Of a DNA stretch of 64,000 nt, positions 1 to 8,595 are shown piece after piece. The position numbers and the translations under genes are program-made. Under the pieces are notes generated by a model. That model did not search any database. It saw nothing but the letters and a program-made list of their open reading frames with translations, and was not told the DNA's origin. Each line of letters begins with the position of its first letter. Position 1 is the first letter of the stretch. This stretch comes from CAWHMS01 sp963830495 (GTDB lineage Bacteria; Actinomycetota; Actinomycetes; Propionibacteriales; Nocardioidaceae), in NCBI GenBank assembly GCA_963830495.1, contig CAWHMS010000001.1:310001-374000 (forward strand), written 5' to 3'.

Positions 1-1
1 C

Positions 2-40
2 GCCGCCCACCAGAGCGCGCAGCAGGAGGAAGTGTCGTGA
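2..40 (+). CDS. 3' end of an upstream gene, probably dUTPase (partial)
   Basis: Thirteen in-frame codons run from the window edge to a TGA at 38-40 that overlaps the GTG start of the DUF3710 gene (GTGA overlap). The visible tail is polar and unrecognisable by itself. In Mycobacterium and relatives dut lies directly upstream of the DUF3710 gene, so this is inferred to be the end of dut from gene order alone. Confidence 0.35.
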   Translation, partial: AAHQSAQQEEVS

Positions 41-774
41 TTTTTCGTCGCCGGTCGAAGGATCCGGTCGGCTCCGCGGATGAGCACGCCGGGGCCGAGA
101 CCGCCGACGACGCTCTGGCCGGAGGCGTGGACGAGGCCTCGGCCGAGCGACCGCGCGGACCGTGGGACCGCAGCGAGACCTCAGCCGACGAGGGCGAGTC
201 GGGATACATCGATCTGGGCGGCCTGGTCGTCAAGGGAGCTCCCGGCACCGAGCTCCGCCTCCAGGTCGACGAGAAGACGTCGACCGTGGCGGCGGTAATG
301 CTCGCCGGTCCACGCTCGGGCCTGGAGCTGCGCGCCTTCGCAGCCCCTCGCCGGGAAGGCATCTGGGACGAGGTCCGCAAGGACATCGCCGCTGAAGCCG
401 GAAAGCGCGGTGGCACCGCCGTCGAGGTCGACGGCGAGTTCGGCACCGAGCTCAAGATCGTGGTCCCGGTCCGGACCAAGGACGGCCGCTCCGGCTCGCA
501 GACCAGTCGGGTCGTGGGAGTCGAAGGTCCCCGGTGGCTGCTGCGCGGCACCTTTCTCGGCAAGAGTGCGGTGGAGCCGGATCCCGAGGGTGAGATCGAG
601 TCGGCGTTTCGCGACGTCATCGTCGTCCGCGGCGACATTGCGATGGCGCCACGAGAGCTGATCCCGATGACGATGCCGGCCGAGCTCGAGGCTGCGCACG
701 AGGCGGTCGAGGAGGAGTCGGCAGCCGGCGACCGACCGCAGGATGACGAGTGGCCGAACTCCTCGCACGAGTAG
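37..774 (+). CDS. DUF3710 domain-containing protein
   Basis: A 245-residue soluble protein with an acidic, low-complexity N-terminus (about residues 1-55) and C-terminus around a folded core at about 58-210. The core matches the actinobacterial DUF3710 family (Rv2696c type) by its conserved glycine/leucine pattern after GYIDLGGL and the ELIPM segment. The function of the family is unknown. The GTG start at 37 overlaps the upstream stop, which suggests translational coupling. The next gene encodes an OB-fold protein, as in mycobacteria. Confidence 0.85.
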   Translation: MIFRRRSKDPVGSADEHAGAETADDALAGGVDEASAERPRGPWDRSETSADEGESGYIDLGGLVVKGAPGTELRLQVDEKTSTVAAVMLAGPRSGLELRAFAAPRREGIWDEVRKDIAAEAGKRGGTAVEVDGEFGTELKIVVPVRTKDGRSGSQTSRVVGVEGPRWLLRGTFLGKSAVEPDPEGEIESAFRDVIVVRGDIAMAPRELIPMTMPAELEAAHEAVEEESAAGDRPQDDEWPNSSHE

Positions 775-808
775 TGGAACTCCTTTCCCACCGTCCGCTC
801 GACCGGCC

Positions 809-814
809 TACGCT
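809..814 (+). promoter_or_regulatory. -10 box of a leaderless promoter
   Basis: TACGCT (TAnnnT) ends 6 nt before the ATG at 821, so the transcript is expected to begin at or next to the start codon. This supports ATG 821 over the upstream in-frame start. Confidence 0.5.
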
Positions 815-820
815 AGAGGT

Positions 821-1201
821 ATGAGTCACGACAACGCGGGCGGTCGGTTCCGCAAGGTGCTGCACAAATTGACCGCGTCTCCCGACCAGCTCGTGGACGA
901 CGAGCTCGACGAGGCGCGCGAGGCGCACTCGTGTCACGAGATCGAGACGTTGACCGACCGCCAGCGGGTCACGCTCTACGGCCACCTCAAGAGCGTGTCG
1001 CTTGCGCCGCGCGCCGGCACCCCCACGTTGGAAGCCGTCCTCTACGACGGCTCGGGTGTCGTCACGCTCGTGTGGCTCGGCCGCCGGCAGATCGTCGGCG
1101 TCAAGCCCGGTGCCCGCCTGATGGCCGAAGGTCGGGTCTCCTGCCACGACGGTCGACGGGTGATCTACAACCCCCGCTACGAGCTGCAGGTGTCCGTGTG
1201 A
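821..1201 (+). CDS. OB-fold nucleic acid binding domain protein
   Basis: A 126-residue protein. The first 35 residues are helical and basic; the rest (about 50-126) is a five-strand OB-fold of the RecG-wedge/tRNA-anticodon type, with the characteristic LYGHLKSV and VVTLVWLGRR strands. It corresponds to Rv2694c of M. tuberculosis by gene order and fold. Nucleic acid binding is inferred from the fold; no enzyme motif is present. The start at 821 follows a -10 box at 809-814, and an in-frame ATG at 743 lies inside the preceding gene and is rejected. Confidence 0.85.
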   Translation: MSHDNAGGRFRKVLHKLTASPDQLVDDELDEAREAHSCHEIETLTDRQRVTLYGHLKSVSLAPRAGTPTLEAVLYDGSGVVTLVWLGRRQIVGVKPGARLMAEGRVSCHDGRRVIYNPRYELQVSV

Positions 1202-1893
1202 CGCGTGTGGGTGCGGACCGCGCGGAGGCGGTGACAGACGGTCCCGACGACCCGGCGCCGATGACGGTCGAGGCTCTCGTTCGGTCGCAGCTCTCTCGCG
1301 CCCTCGGCGGGGGCAGGGGTGTCCTCGAGGGGGCGGTGCCGACGCTGGGCTTCACGATCACCTGGTTGACCAGCCGCGATCTCCAGCTGTCCCTGGCGGT
1401 CTCGATCGGGCTGGCGCTCGTGGCCATGGTGATTCGGCTGGTCCAGCGCTCGACAGTGCAGTTCGTGATGAACGCTGTCGTGGGCATCATGATCGCGGCG
1501 CTGTTCGCGCTGCGCACCGGCAACGCCGAGGACGTCTTCCTGCCCGGGCTGATCTACAACGCGGTCTACGCCACCGTGCTGATGGGGTCGGTCGTCGTCC
1601 GCTGGCCGCTGGTCGGGCTGATGATCGGGGCGCTCGCCGGCGACCTCGTCGGCTGGCGGCGAGATCGCCATCTGCTCGCGCTGTGCACTCGGCTCACGTT
1701 GATCCTGGCGGCGCCGTGCGTGCTCCGCGTCGTGGTGCAGTACCCCATCTGGGCCTCGGAGGGTGACCACACGGCTGCGCTGGCCACCGCGAAGCTCGCC
1801 ATGGGATGGCCGCTGCAGCTCGCGGCGCTGGGCCTGATGGTGTGGCTGCTCAGCCGGGACAAGACCCCGGTCGCCATCCGCCCCAAGGGCTGA
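1198..1893 (+). CDS. DUF3159 integral membrane protein
   Basis: A 231-residue protein read from GTG 1198, which overlaps the stop of the OB-fold gene (GTGA). It has an approximately 45-residue cytoplasmic N-terminus and about five to six hydrophobic segments, with the family signature LPGLIYNAVYA near the centre and GDLVGWRRD after it. This is the actinobacterial DUF3159 family (Rv2693c type), whose role is unknown. Its fixed position beside the RCK/TrkA genes suggests a link to ion or membrane homeostasis, which is inference only. Confidence 0.85.
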   Translation: MTRVGADRAEAVTDGPDDPAPMTVEALVRSQLSRALGGGRGVLEGAVPTLGFTITWLTSRDLQLSLAVSIGLALVAMVIRLVQRSTVQFVMNAVVGIMIAALFALRTGNAEDVFLPGLIYNAVYATVLMGSVVVRWPLVGLMIGALAGDLVGWRRDRHLLALCTRLTLILAAPCVLRVVVQYPIWASEGDHTAALATAKLAMGWPLQLAALGLMVWLLSRDKTPVAIRPKG

Positions 1894-1915
1894 CCCACCA
1901 TCGAGGCAGGGTCGA

Positions 1916-2614
1916 TCAGCTGATCGTGCTCGACCGTCGGCTCCGGCTCTCGCCGCCGTTCGGGTTCAACAGCTCGGCGAGGTCCTCCTCCGCCTCCGTG
2001 GCTGCGACGAACAGCAGCTCGTCGTGAGCCTCCAGGGTGGCCTGCGGGTCCGGGTTGTGGACGTGGCCGTCGCGCAGTACCGCCAGCAGCGTGGTGTCGC
2101 CCGGCCAGGGCACATCCTCGACCCGGGAGCCGACGTACGGCGAGTCGTCGGGCAGGGTGAGCTCCACCATGTTCGCCTCCCCTTGGCGGAACGTGAACAG
2201 CCGCACGACGTCGCCGATGCTGACCGCCTCCTCGACGAGCGCCGACAGGATGCGGGGAGTCGAGACCAGTACGTCGACACCCCAGGACTCGTTGAAGAGC
2301 CATTCGTTGGAGGGGTGGTTGACCCGGGCGACGGTGCGGGGTACGGCGAACTCGGTCTTCGCCAGCAGGGAGATCACCAGGTTGACCTTGTCGTCGCCGG
2401 TGGCCGCGACCACGACGTCACAGCGTTCCAGTGCCGCCTCGTCAAGCGACGAGAGCTCACAGGCGTCCGCGAGCAGCCACTCCGCCTCGGGCACCGAGTC
2501 GGCCTTGATGGCCCGCGGGTCCTTGTCGATCAGCAGCACCTCGTGCCCGTTGTGCAGCAGCTCGGCGGCCACGGAGCGGCCGACCGAACCCGCGCCGGCG
2601 ATGGCGACTCTCAT
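1916..2614 (-). CDS. ceoC: RCK/TrkA-family potassium regulatory protein (CeoC type)
   Basis: A 232-residue cytoplasmic protein. It has an N-terminal Rossmann RCK-N domain (GAGSVGRSVA dinucleotide loop at residues 7-16, acidic D30 after the second strand) and a C-terminal RCK-C domain (about 140-215). Such proteins bind NAD(H) or ATP and gate K+ channels or transporters. The ATG start overlaps the stop of the upstream RCK gene by one base (TGATG), so the two are translationally coupled and probably form a hetero-oligomer, as proposed for mycobacterial CeoB/CeoC. No TrkG/TrkH/KtrB pore gene is present in the window. Confidence 0.92.
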   Translation of the reverse strand: MRVAIAGAGSVGRSVAAELLHNGHEVLLIDKDPRAIKADSVPEAEWLLADACELSSLDEAALERCDVVVAATGDDKVNLVISLLAKTEFAVPRTVARVNHPSNEWLFNESWGVDVLVSTPRILSALVEEAVSIGDVVRLFTFRQGEANMVELTLPDDSPYVGSRVEDVPWPGDTTLLAVLRDGHVHNPDPQATLEAHDELLFVAATEAEEDLAELLNPNGGESRSRRSSTIS

Positions 2615-3273
2615 CAGTGCTCCTCGGGTCCTGCGGCCAGGGCCGCCTCGACCGTCTCGCGGTCGTCGTGCACGATCACGACGTGCAGGACGTCGCCGTC
2701 CTGGATGGCGGTCCCGTGCACCGGCAGGGTGCCGTCACCGAGTCGGGTGAGGAAGGCGACCCGGGCGCCGACCTGCTCCAGGGCAGCGACCGGCTGACCG
2801 ATCCACGTCTTGGGCGCGTCCATCACCTGGATCTCGATCCGGCCGGAGGGGTCCCGCCACTCCGGCTCCGTGCCCTCGGGCATCAGTCGACGCAGCATCT
2901 GGTCCGAAGTCCACTTGACCGTCGCGACAGTCGGGATGCCGAGCCGTTGGTAGACCTCTGCCCGGCCGGGATCGTAGATGCGGGCCACGACGTTCTCGAT
3001 GCCGAACGTCTCGCGCGCCACCCTGGCGGAGATGATGTTGGAGTTGTCGCCGCTGCTGACCGCCGCGAACGCCTTGGCGTCGGTGATGTTGGCGGCCCGG
3101 AGCACCGACTGGTCGAACCCGATGCCGGTGACCTTGTCGCCGGAGAAGGACGGGCCGAGTCGGCGGAACGCGTCGGGGTTGCTGTCGATGACCGCGACCG
3201 TGTGGCCGCGCTTCTCGACACTGCGCGCCAGCGTCGATCCGACCCGGCCGCACCCCATGATGACCACGTGCAC
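2614..3273 (-). CDS. ceoB: RCK/TrkA-family potassium regulatory protein (CeoB type)
   Basis: A 219-residue protein beginning VHVVIMGCGRVGS, where the Rossmann loop GCGRVGS follows directly on the first strand. The RCK-C domain lies at about 130-215. GTG 3273 is chosen because it puts the first beta strand at the N-terminus and has GAGG about 12-15 nt upstream; an in-frame ATG at 3333 would add 20 residues not expected in the family. The gene is transcribed with ceoC (one-base overlap) and divergently from the KimA-like permease, 149 bp away. Confidence 0.9.
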   Translation of the reverse strand: MHVVIMGCGRVGSTLARSVEKRGHTVAVIDSNPDAFRRLGPSFSGDKVTGIGFDQSVLRAANITDAKAFAAVSSGDNSNIISARVARETFGIENVVARIYDPGRAEVYQRLGIPTVATVKWTSDQMLRRLMPEGTEPEWRDPSGRIEIQVMDAPKTWIGQPVAALEQVGARVAFLTRLGDGTLPVHGTAIQDGDVLHVVIVHDDRETVEAALAAGPEEH

Positions 3274-3409
3274 GACGGGGATCCCTCGCCTCTCCCACTC
3301 GTTGCCACCCCGGGACGGGGCCGGCGGCTGCACTACGACGCTACACCGAGGGCCGAGGTCAACAGGCCATACCGGGGGTACCTACCGCGCTGCCGGGTGC
3401 ATGCAGGTC

Positions 3410-3415
3410 TAGCCT
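3410..3415 (+). promoter_or_regulatory. -10 box of a leaderless promoter (potassium permease)
   Basis: TAGCCT ends 7 nt before GTG 3423. With no purine-rich ribosome site in the gap, this fits a leaderless transcript. The 149-bp divergent region is too short for, and shows no motif of, the c-di-AMP riboswitch that precedes kimA in Bacillus. Confidence 0.55.
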
Positions 3416-3422
3416 GCCACCT

Positions 3423-5435
3423 GTGGGAATCCGTGACTTCGGCAAGCGGCTGCTCATTGGGCGCAAGCTGAGAAGCGCCCAGCTGGGCGAGACACTGCTG
3501 CCCAAGCGGGTCGCGTTCCCTGTCTTCGCCAGCGACGCGATGTCGTCGGTGGCCTACGCGCCGGACGAGATCTTCCTGATGCTCACACTCGCCGGCCTGT
3601 CGCTCTACGCCTTCTCGTGGAAGATCGGGATCGTCGTGGCGCTGGTGATGATCGTGGTCGTCGCGTCGTACCGGCAGAACGTGCAGGCCTACCAGAGCGG
3701 CGGCGGTGACTACGAGGTCGCGAGTGTCAACATCGGGCCATCGGCAGGTCTCGTCGTGGCGAGCGCGCTGCTCGTTGACTACGTGCTCACGGTGGCGGTG
3801 TCGATCTCGTCGGCTGCCCAGTACACAGCGGCCGCCGTCGAACCGCTGCAGGGCCATCAGGTGCTGATCGCGGTGCTCGCGGTGCTCTTCCTGATGGCGA
3901 TGAACCTCCGCGGGGTGCGCGAGTCTGGTACGACGTTCGCGGTGCCGACGTACCTGTTCCTGGTCGCGATCCTGGGCATGGCCGGGTGGGGACTGCTGCG
4001 GATGCTGTGGGGCGATCTGCCGGACGCAGCGTCGGCTCAGTACGACGTGCTCCCTGCGGAGGGGTACAGCGACGACCTGGGTGCCTTCGCGATGGTGTTC
4101 CTGCTGCTGCGGGCCTTCTCGTCGGGCTGTGCCGCGTTGACAGGGGTCGAGGCGATCAGCAACGGCGTCCCGGCGTTCCGGAAGCCGAAGGGCAAGAACG
4201 CCGCGGCGACCCTGCTGCTCCTCGGCGGCTCCGGGATTCTGATGGCGATGAGCATCCTGACGCTCGCCAACATCATGGATGTGCGGGTGGTCGAGGATCC
4301 CGATCAGCAGCTCGTCACGGCTGACGGCCAGCCGGTGAGCGCCGACTACCACCAGGACCCGGTGATCGGACAGATCGCCGACGGCGTCTTCGACAACTTC
4401 CCGCCCGGCTTCTTCTTCGTGGCCGCGGTCACGGGGCTGATCCTGGTGCTGGCGGCCAACACGGCCTTCAACGGGTTCCCGGTGCTGGGCTCGATCCTGG
4501 CTCGCGACGGCTTCGCGCCCAAGCAGCTGCATGCGCGCGGCGACAGGTTGGCCTTCAGCAACGGGATCGTGCTGCTGGCCGGCTTCGCGATCCTGCTGAT
4601 CGTCTCCTTCGACGCACAGGTCACGAAGCTGATCCAGCTCTACATCGTGGGCGTCTTCGTGTCCTTCACGATCAGCCAGACGGGCATGGTCCGGCACTGG
4701 ACCCGCAAGCTCCGCACGGAGCCTGACGCCGCCACCCGGCGGCGCATGCACCGCTCCCGCGTCATCAACGCCATCGGTCTCGCCTGTACTGGTGCCGTGC
4801 TGGTCGTCGTCCTGGTGACCAAGTTCCTCGCCGGTGCGTGGATCGCGATTCTTGCCATGGCGATCATCTTCTTCGTGATGCGGGGCATCCGGCTTCACTA
4901 CAACACTGTCGAGCGCGAGCTGGAGGTGGCCGAGACCGACGCGTCGCTGCCGTCCCGGATCCACGCGATCGTGCTCGTCTCGAAGCTGCACAAGCCGACC
5001 CTGCGCGCTCTGGCCTACGCCCGCGCCTCCCGACCCAACACCCTCGAGGCGATCACCGTCGACGTCGACGACGACGCCACCGGGCAGCTGCTGGACACGT
5101 GGGACGAGCTGGCACTGCCGATCCCGCTCAAGGTGCTGTCGTCGCCGTACCGGGAGATCACGAAGCCGATCATCGAGTACGTGCGCGAGCTCAGGCGACG
5201 CAGCCCGCGGGACGTCGTCACCGTCTACATCCCCGAGTACGTCGTGGGGCACTGGTGGGAGCAGCTGCTGCACAACCAGAGCGCCCTCCGACTCAAGGGC
5301 CGGCTCCTCTTCACGCCTGGCGTCATGATGACGTCGGTGCCGTACCAGCTGCGCTCGTCGGCTGTGGCCGAGCAGCGGGCCGAGCGTGATTACGTCGGCG
5401 GCGTACGACGCGGGGTCGTCGACCGGGATCGCTGA
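3423..5435 (+). CDS. kimA: KimA-like APC-superfamily potassium permease
   Basis: A 670-residue protein with about 12 membrane segments (residues ~25-480) and a cytoplasmic C-terminal USP-like domain (~500-645). It resembles Bacillus subtilis KimA throughout: ASDAMSSVAY at 36-45, SYRQNVQAYQSGGGDYEVA at 82-100, VDYVLTVAVS from 118, AFSSGCAALTGVEAISN, VLAANTAFNGFP, and the C-terminal LHNQSALRLKGRLLF. D38, Y45, D119 and Y120 correspond to residues implicated in K+ binding in KimA. It therefore probably imports K+ with protons rather than amino acids. It is divergent from two RCK genes. The stop overlaps the ATG of the next gene by one base. Confidence 0.85.
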   Translation: MGIRDFGKRLLIGRKLRSAQLGETLLPKRVAFPVFASDAMSSVAYAPDEIFLMLTLAGLSLYAFSWKIGIVVALVMIVVVASYRQNVQAYQSGGGDYEVASVNIGPSAGLVVASALLVDYVLTVAVSISSAAQYTAAAVEPLQGHQVLIAVLAVLFLMAMNLRGVRESGTTFAVPTYLFLVAILGMAGWGLLRMLWGDLPDAASAQYDVLPAEGYSDDLGAFAMVFLLLRAFSSGCAALTGVEAISNGVPAFRKPKGKNAAATLLLLGGSGILMAMSILTLANIMDVRVVEDPDQQLVTADGQPVSADYHQDPVIGQIADGVFDNFPPGFFFVAAVTGLILVLAANTAFNGFPVLGSILARDGFAPKQLHARGDRLAFSNGIVLLAGFAILLIVSFDAQVTKLIQLYIVGVFVSFTISQTGMVRHWTRKLRTEPDAATRRRMHRSRVINAIGLACTGAVLVVVLVTKFLAGAWIAILAMAIIFFVMRGIRLHYNTVERELEVAETDASLPSRIHAIVLVSKLHKPTLRALAYARASRPNTLEAITVDVDDDATGQLLDTWDELALPIPLKVLSSPYREITKPIIEYVRELRRRSPRDVVTVYIPEYVVGHWWEQLLHNQSALRLKGRLLFTPGVMMTSVPYQLRSSAVAEQRAERDYVGGVRRGVVDRDR

Positions 5436-6658
5436 TGGCCGACGCCCCGGGCACAGCTGCCCCGACCGCCGCCTCGCTCGTCGGCGTCGAGATCGAGCTG
5501 GACATCGGCGCGATCGCGCATGGTGGTCACTGCGTGGCCCGGCACGAGGGACGGGTGGTCTTCGTGCGGCACGCGCTGCCGGGGGAGCGCGTCGTCGCCC
5601 AGGTCACCGAGGGCCACGAGTCATCCCGCTACCTCCGGGCCGATGCCGTCAACGTGATCGCCGCGTCGAACGACCGGGTGCAACCACCGTGCCCGCATGC
5701 CGGTCCCGGGCTGTGTGGCGGCTGCGACTTCCAGCATGTGCGGCCGGTGCGTCAACGCGAGCTCAAGGGCCAGGTCATCCAGGAGCAGCTGCACCGACTT
5801 GCTCGGCTCGACGTACCGGTGGAGGTGGAACGGGTGCCGGGCGACCAGGAGGGACTGGCATGGCGCACGCGGGTGCGCTGGTCCGCGACGGCTGATGGTC
5901 AGCCGGGCCTGCTCAGGCACCGCTCCGACGAGGTGCTGCCGATCGACCGCTGTCGGATCGCGGCACCCGGACTTCCCGATGTCCGCGACAGGCTCGCCGC
6001 GGGCAGCCGCACTGCCACGGCGGTGGTCACGTCAACGGGAGAGACGGCCGTCGTCGACGAGCGGGCTCCCGGCGTCGAGGTGACAGAGGCCGCGGCCGGC
6101 CGACGATGGCGGGTGCGCGCCGGCGACTTCTGGCAGGTGCACCCGGGGGCCGCCGAGGTGCTGGTGACCACCGCGCTGGCGATGCTCGATCCGCGACCAG
6201 GCGAGAGATGCTGGGACCTGTACGCCGGCGCCGGCCTCTTCTCCGGGTCGTTGGCAGACCGGGTCGGGCCCTCGGGCGCAGTGCTGTCGGTCGAGGGCCA
6301 CCGGCGGGTGTCGCGGCTCGCCGAGCAGAACCTCCAGGACCTGCCCCAGGTGCGCGTCGTCGTGGAGCGGATCGACCGATTCGTGCGCAGCAGGATCGCC
6401 CAGGGCAGGGTGGACGTGGTGCTGCTCGATCCGCCCCGCGCGGGTGCCGGCCGCGAGATCGTCCGCCGGATCGCCGCCAGGCAGCCGCGCTGCATCTGCT
6501 ACGTGTCCTGCGACCCTGCCTCGGTGGCGCGAGATGTCGCCACGTTCGCCGCGGCGGGCTACGAGCTTGCGCAGCTGCGCGCCTTCGACCTGTTCCCGAT
6601 GACCAGCCATGTCGAGTGTGTGGCGTCGCTGGAGAGAGCCGTCTATCACCTGCGGTGA
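5435..6658 (+). CDS. TRAM-domain class I SAM-dependent RNA (uracil-5-)methyltransferase
   Basis: A 407-residue protein of the TrmA/RlmC/RlmD family. It has an N-terminal TRAM domain (about 15-75). Cysteines at 86, 94 and 97 (CPHAGPGLCGGC) with a later one in IDRC form a probable 4Fe-4S site. SAM motif I is DLYAGAGLFSG, with LLDPPRAGAG downstream, and the catalytic cysteine is C359 in YVSCDPASVARD. It methylates uridine in tRNA or rRNA; which one cannot be told from sequence. It is the Rv2689c counterpart, coupled by a one-base overlap to the permease gene, and is the last gene of the conserved block. Confidence 0.92.
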   Translation: MADAPGTAAPTAASLVGVEIELDIGAIAHGGHCVARHEGRVVFVRHALPGERVVAQVTEGHESSRYLRADAVNVIAASNDRVQPPCPHAGPGLCGGCDFQHVRPVRQRELKGQVIQEQLHRLARLDVPVEVERVPGDQEGLAWRTRVRWSATADGQPGLLRHRSDEVLPIDRCRIAAPGLPDVRDRLAAGSRTATAVVTSTGETAVVDERAPGVEVTEAAAGRRWRVRAGDFWQVHPGAAEVLVTTALAMLDPRPGERCWDLYAGAGLFSGSLADRVGPSGAVLSVEGHRRVSRLAEQNLQDLPQVRVVVERIDRFVRSRIAQGRVDVVLLDPPRAGAGREIVRRIAARQPRCICYVSCDPASVARDVATFAAAGYELAQLRAFDLFPMTSHVECVASLERAVYHLR

Positions 6659-6709
6659 CGCGATTCGCGATGAAGGCGGCGACCCTTCGCCGACCCGCCT
6701 GATGGCTCG

Positions 6710-6730
6710 CTTTGGGCTCACTTTGGGCTC
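6710..6730 (+). repeat. Tandem direct repeat at the core/accessory junction
   Basis: CTTTGGGCTCA is followed immediately by CTTTGGGCTC. It is AT-richer than its surroundings. No partner copy was noticed near 23-24.5 kb, so it cannot be called an attachment site. Confidence 0.4.
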
Positions 6731-6814
6731 TATGTATGCCGACCGAGGCTCTGGACGCCGGATCCGGTCCACGGAACGGCTGGCGGTTCGGTCGCGTGCG
6801 GCAGGCTGAACCGA

Positions 6815-6832
6815 CCCGGGCTTCGGTCCGGG
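6815..6832 (+). terminator. Hairpin with UUCG tetraloop, candidate terminator
   Basis: CCCGGGC-TTCG-GTCCGGG forms a 7-bp stem (one G.U pair) capped by the very stable UUCG loop, 157 nt after the methyltransferase stop. There is no T-tract, as is usual for actinobacterial terminators. Confidence 0.5.
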
Positions 6833-7058
6833 GGAGCGGCTGGCTAGAAACCGCCAATGCCTACGAACGCATCGACGTCCCATGCTCAATCGTCACCCCA
6901 GCCCGCACGAGGTCGACCTCTGGCCCTCCGTCAGTGTGCTGGTCGCCAACCCTGACTCCCTCGCCCGGTGGGACTATCGCCTCTGGTGGGTTGGCGAAGT
7001 CGCGGGTTGGCTGGAAGACAGGTCCGCGTGGTCGCACGTCGGGCGAGAGGTGGTCGGA

Positions 7059-7598
7059 ATGAAGACCTTCGAGGCATCGCACTCAACATCTCCAACACGA
7101 CCCTTGATGGGACTGCGGCGGCGGCCAGGTCGTCTGGCACTTGCCGTCTTCAGGGTCCCGCTTCCTCTTTACCGCGCCGGCTGGGGTTGGCTGCTCGGCC
7201 GCACTTTTCTGCTGCTGGTCCACGCCGGACGCAAGACCGGCCAACCGCACGCCATGACCGCGATGGTGCTGCGCTACGACGCCGTGACCCATGAGGCGGT
7301 CATCTGCTCGGGATGGGGTCCCACCACGGACTGGATTCGCAACATCCGGGCTCGGCCCGCGTTGGAGGTCCGGATCGGGCGGGAGTCGTTCACCCCGCAG
7401 CAGCGGTTCCTCTCCGAGGACGAGAGCTTCGAGGTGTGCCTGGAGTTCTGCCTGCGCCACCCGGCACGTCTGCAGATCGTGAGGCCCGTCTTTGGTTGGG
7501 ACCTGCGCTCGGAGAAAGCGGTCAGGGAGTTCGTCCAGACCCACCCCTTTGTGGCGTTTCGGCCCGCCCAGGGGGTCGGCACTGCGGCTCTCAACTGA
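7059..7598 (+). CDS. Nitroreductase/deazaflavin-dependent (F420-type) oxidoreductase family protein
   Basis: A 179-residue split beta-barrel protein. The segment LLVHAGRKTGQPHAM is the family's N-terminal signature. It is followed by the GWGPTTDWIRNIRA helix and a C-terminal VREFVQTHPFVAFRP. Such proteins bind F420 or flavin and reduce nitro- or quinone-like substrates; the substrate is unknown. ATG 7059 is preceded by AGAGGTGG at about 8 nt. ATG 7107 would give a shorter form starting MGLRRR and is the alternative. Confidence 0.75.
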   Translation: MKTFEASHSTSPTRPLMGLRRRPGRLALAVFRVPLPLYRAGWGWLLGRTFLLLVHAGRKTGQPHAMTAMVLRYDAVTHEAVICSGWGPTTDWIRNIRARPALEVRIGRESFTPQQRFLSEDESFEVCLEFCLRHPARLQIVRPVFGWDLRSEKAVREFVQTHPFVAFRPAQGVGTAALN

Positions 7599-7746
7599 CA
7601 ATTGAGGCACCAGTGTGCCGTTGACGACGACGGCCCGCCGACGCGAACGAGGGGAGCGGGTCGTTCGGCAGGTCCCTCAGGACGTACTCCTCTACCTGAC
7701 CTATCCCGCCACCCCGAGGCTGGTAGAAAGAGGGAGATGAGCAGCC

Positions 7747-8595
7747 ATGCCCGCTCTGCATCTAGATCGACGCGCTGATGACGCCGAGGGCGCGGTCGCG
7801 GCACCGGGCACCACCACTACCACTCAGGTGAACCCTTGGCTGTGGCTGGCTGGCGGGGCGCTCTTGTTCTTCCTGGTACCGCTCGTTGGTACCGACATGC
7901 TCGGGGTTCAACCCGACATGTACTACCTGATCTACTTCACCATCGCTGTGGTCTGGTTCACCGTCTTCGTGAGCGCCTACGCCGCCGAGTTGCATGACCT
8001 GTGGCGGCACAACCTGGGTCTGAGCCTGGCCGTCGGCGCGGTCGCCGGCGCGGGGCTGGTGGCCATGGTCCTCAGTCAGGCGGGCACCGACCACCCGGAC
8101 GGGTGGCGGTTCGGGTTCGAGATCCTCTGGCGTGGCCCGGTCTACGGCATCATCGATGCGTTGACGCTGTTCGTGTTCCCCGCCGCGGTCGCCTACCTGC
8201 TGATGCACGGCAACCGTGACGGTGCCAAGCGCAAGGCCGGGTTCGCCGGGCTGGCACTGCTGCTGTCCCTGCTGGTGTCTACGAGCTACCACCTCGGCTA
8301 CCCCGAGTACCGCGACACGGACCTGCGGTCGCCCTTGATCGGCACCATCGTGGCCAACGTCCCCACGGCCCTGACCGGCAACCCGCTCGGCGCCGTGGTC
8401 GCTCATCCCATGGTCCACATCGCCGCGGTGGTGCACCAGCGCGACGGTGGCTCGACGCAGATGCTGCCGCCGAAGGTCACAGCCGACTACCCCAGCCACG
8501 GGGACAGCGACGTCGCCGCCGGCCTGACCGCTCTGTGGCTGCTCGGCACTGGCGGCGCGTTGACCCTGGTGGTGCGGCGCCGCCGAGCCGACTGA
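7747..8595 (+). CDS. Multi-pass membrane protein of unknown function
   Basis: A 282-residue protein with about seven hydrophobic segments and a TTTTT tract before the first. A histidine-containing segment AHPMVHIAAVVHQRDGG precedes the last membrane span, and the C-terminus is RRRRAD. I do not recognise a family. The polar histidine-rich stretch just before the final helix could face the outside. It stands alone, with 148 bp upstream and over 500 bp downstream. Confidence 0.7.
   Translation: MPALHLDRRADDAEGAVAAPGTTTTTQVNPWLWLAGGALLFFLVPLVGTDMLGVQPDMYYLIYFTIAVVWFTVFVSAYAAELHDLWRHNLGLSLAVGAVAGAGLVAMVLSQAGTDHPDGWRFGFEILWRGPVYGIIDALTLFVFPAAVAYLLMHGNRDGAKRKAGFAGLALLLSLLVSTSYHLGYPEYRDTDLRSPLIGTIVANVPTALTGNPLGAVVAHPMVHIAAVVHQRDGGSTQMLPPKVTADYPSHGDSDVAAGLTALWLLGTGGALTLVVRRRRAD

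Larger units (their letters stand above)
6659..7058 (+). other. 400-bp region without a recognised gene
   Basis: Between the methyltransferase and the oxidoreductase genes. It contains a tandem 11-bp direct repeat at 6710-6730 and a UUCG-capped hairpin at 6815-6832. The open frames here are short and resemble nothing known. It marks the junction between the conserved block and the accessory genes. Confidence 0.6.

Noticed and set aside
1913..1926. Perfect 14-bp palindrome between convergent DUF3159 and ceoC genes
   Set aside because: It has no loop, so it cannot form a useful RNA hairpin; the nearby GACCC/GGGTC pair is only 5 bp. Not strong enough for a terminator call.
3333..5273. 646-codon open frame antisense to the potassium permease
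   Set aside because: Shadow; very rich in His/Gln/Arg/Asp, the complement of hydrophobic codons.
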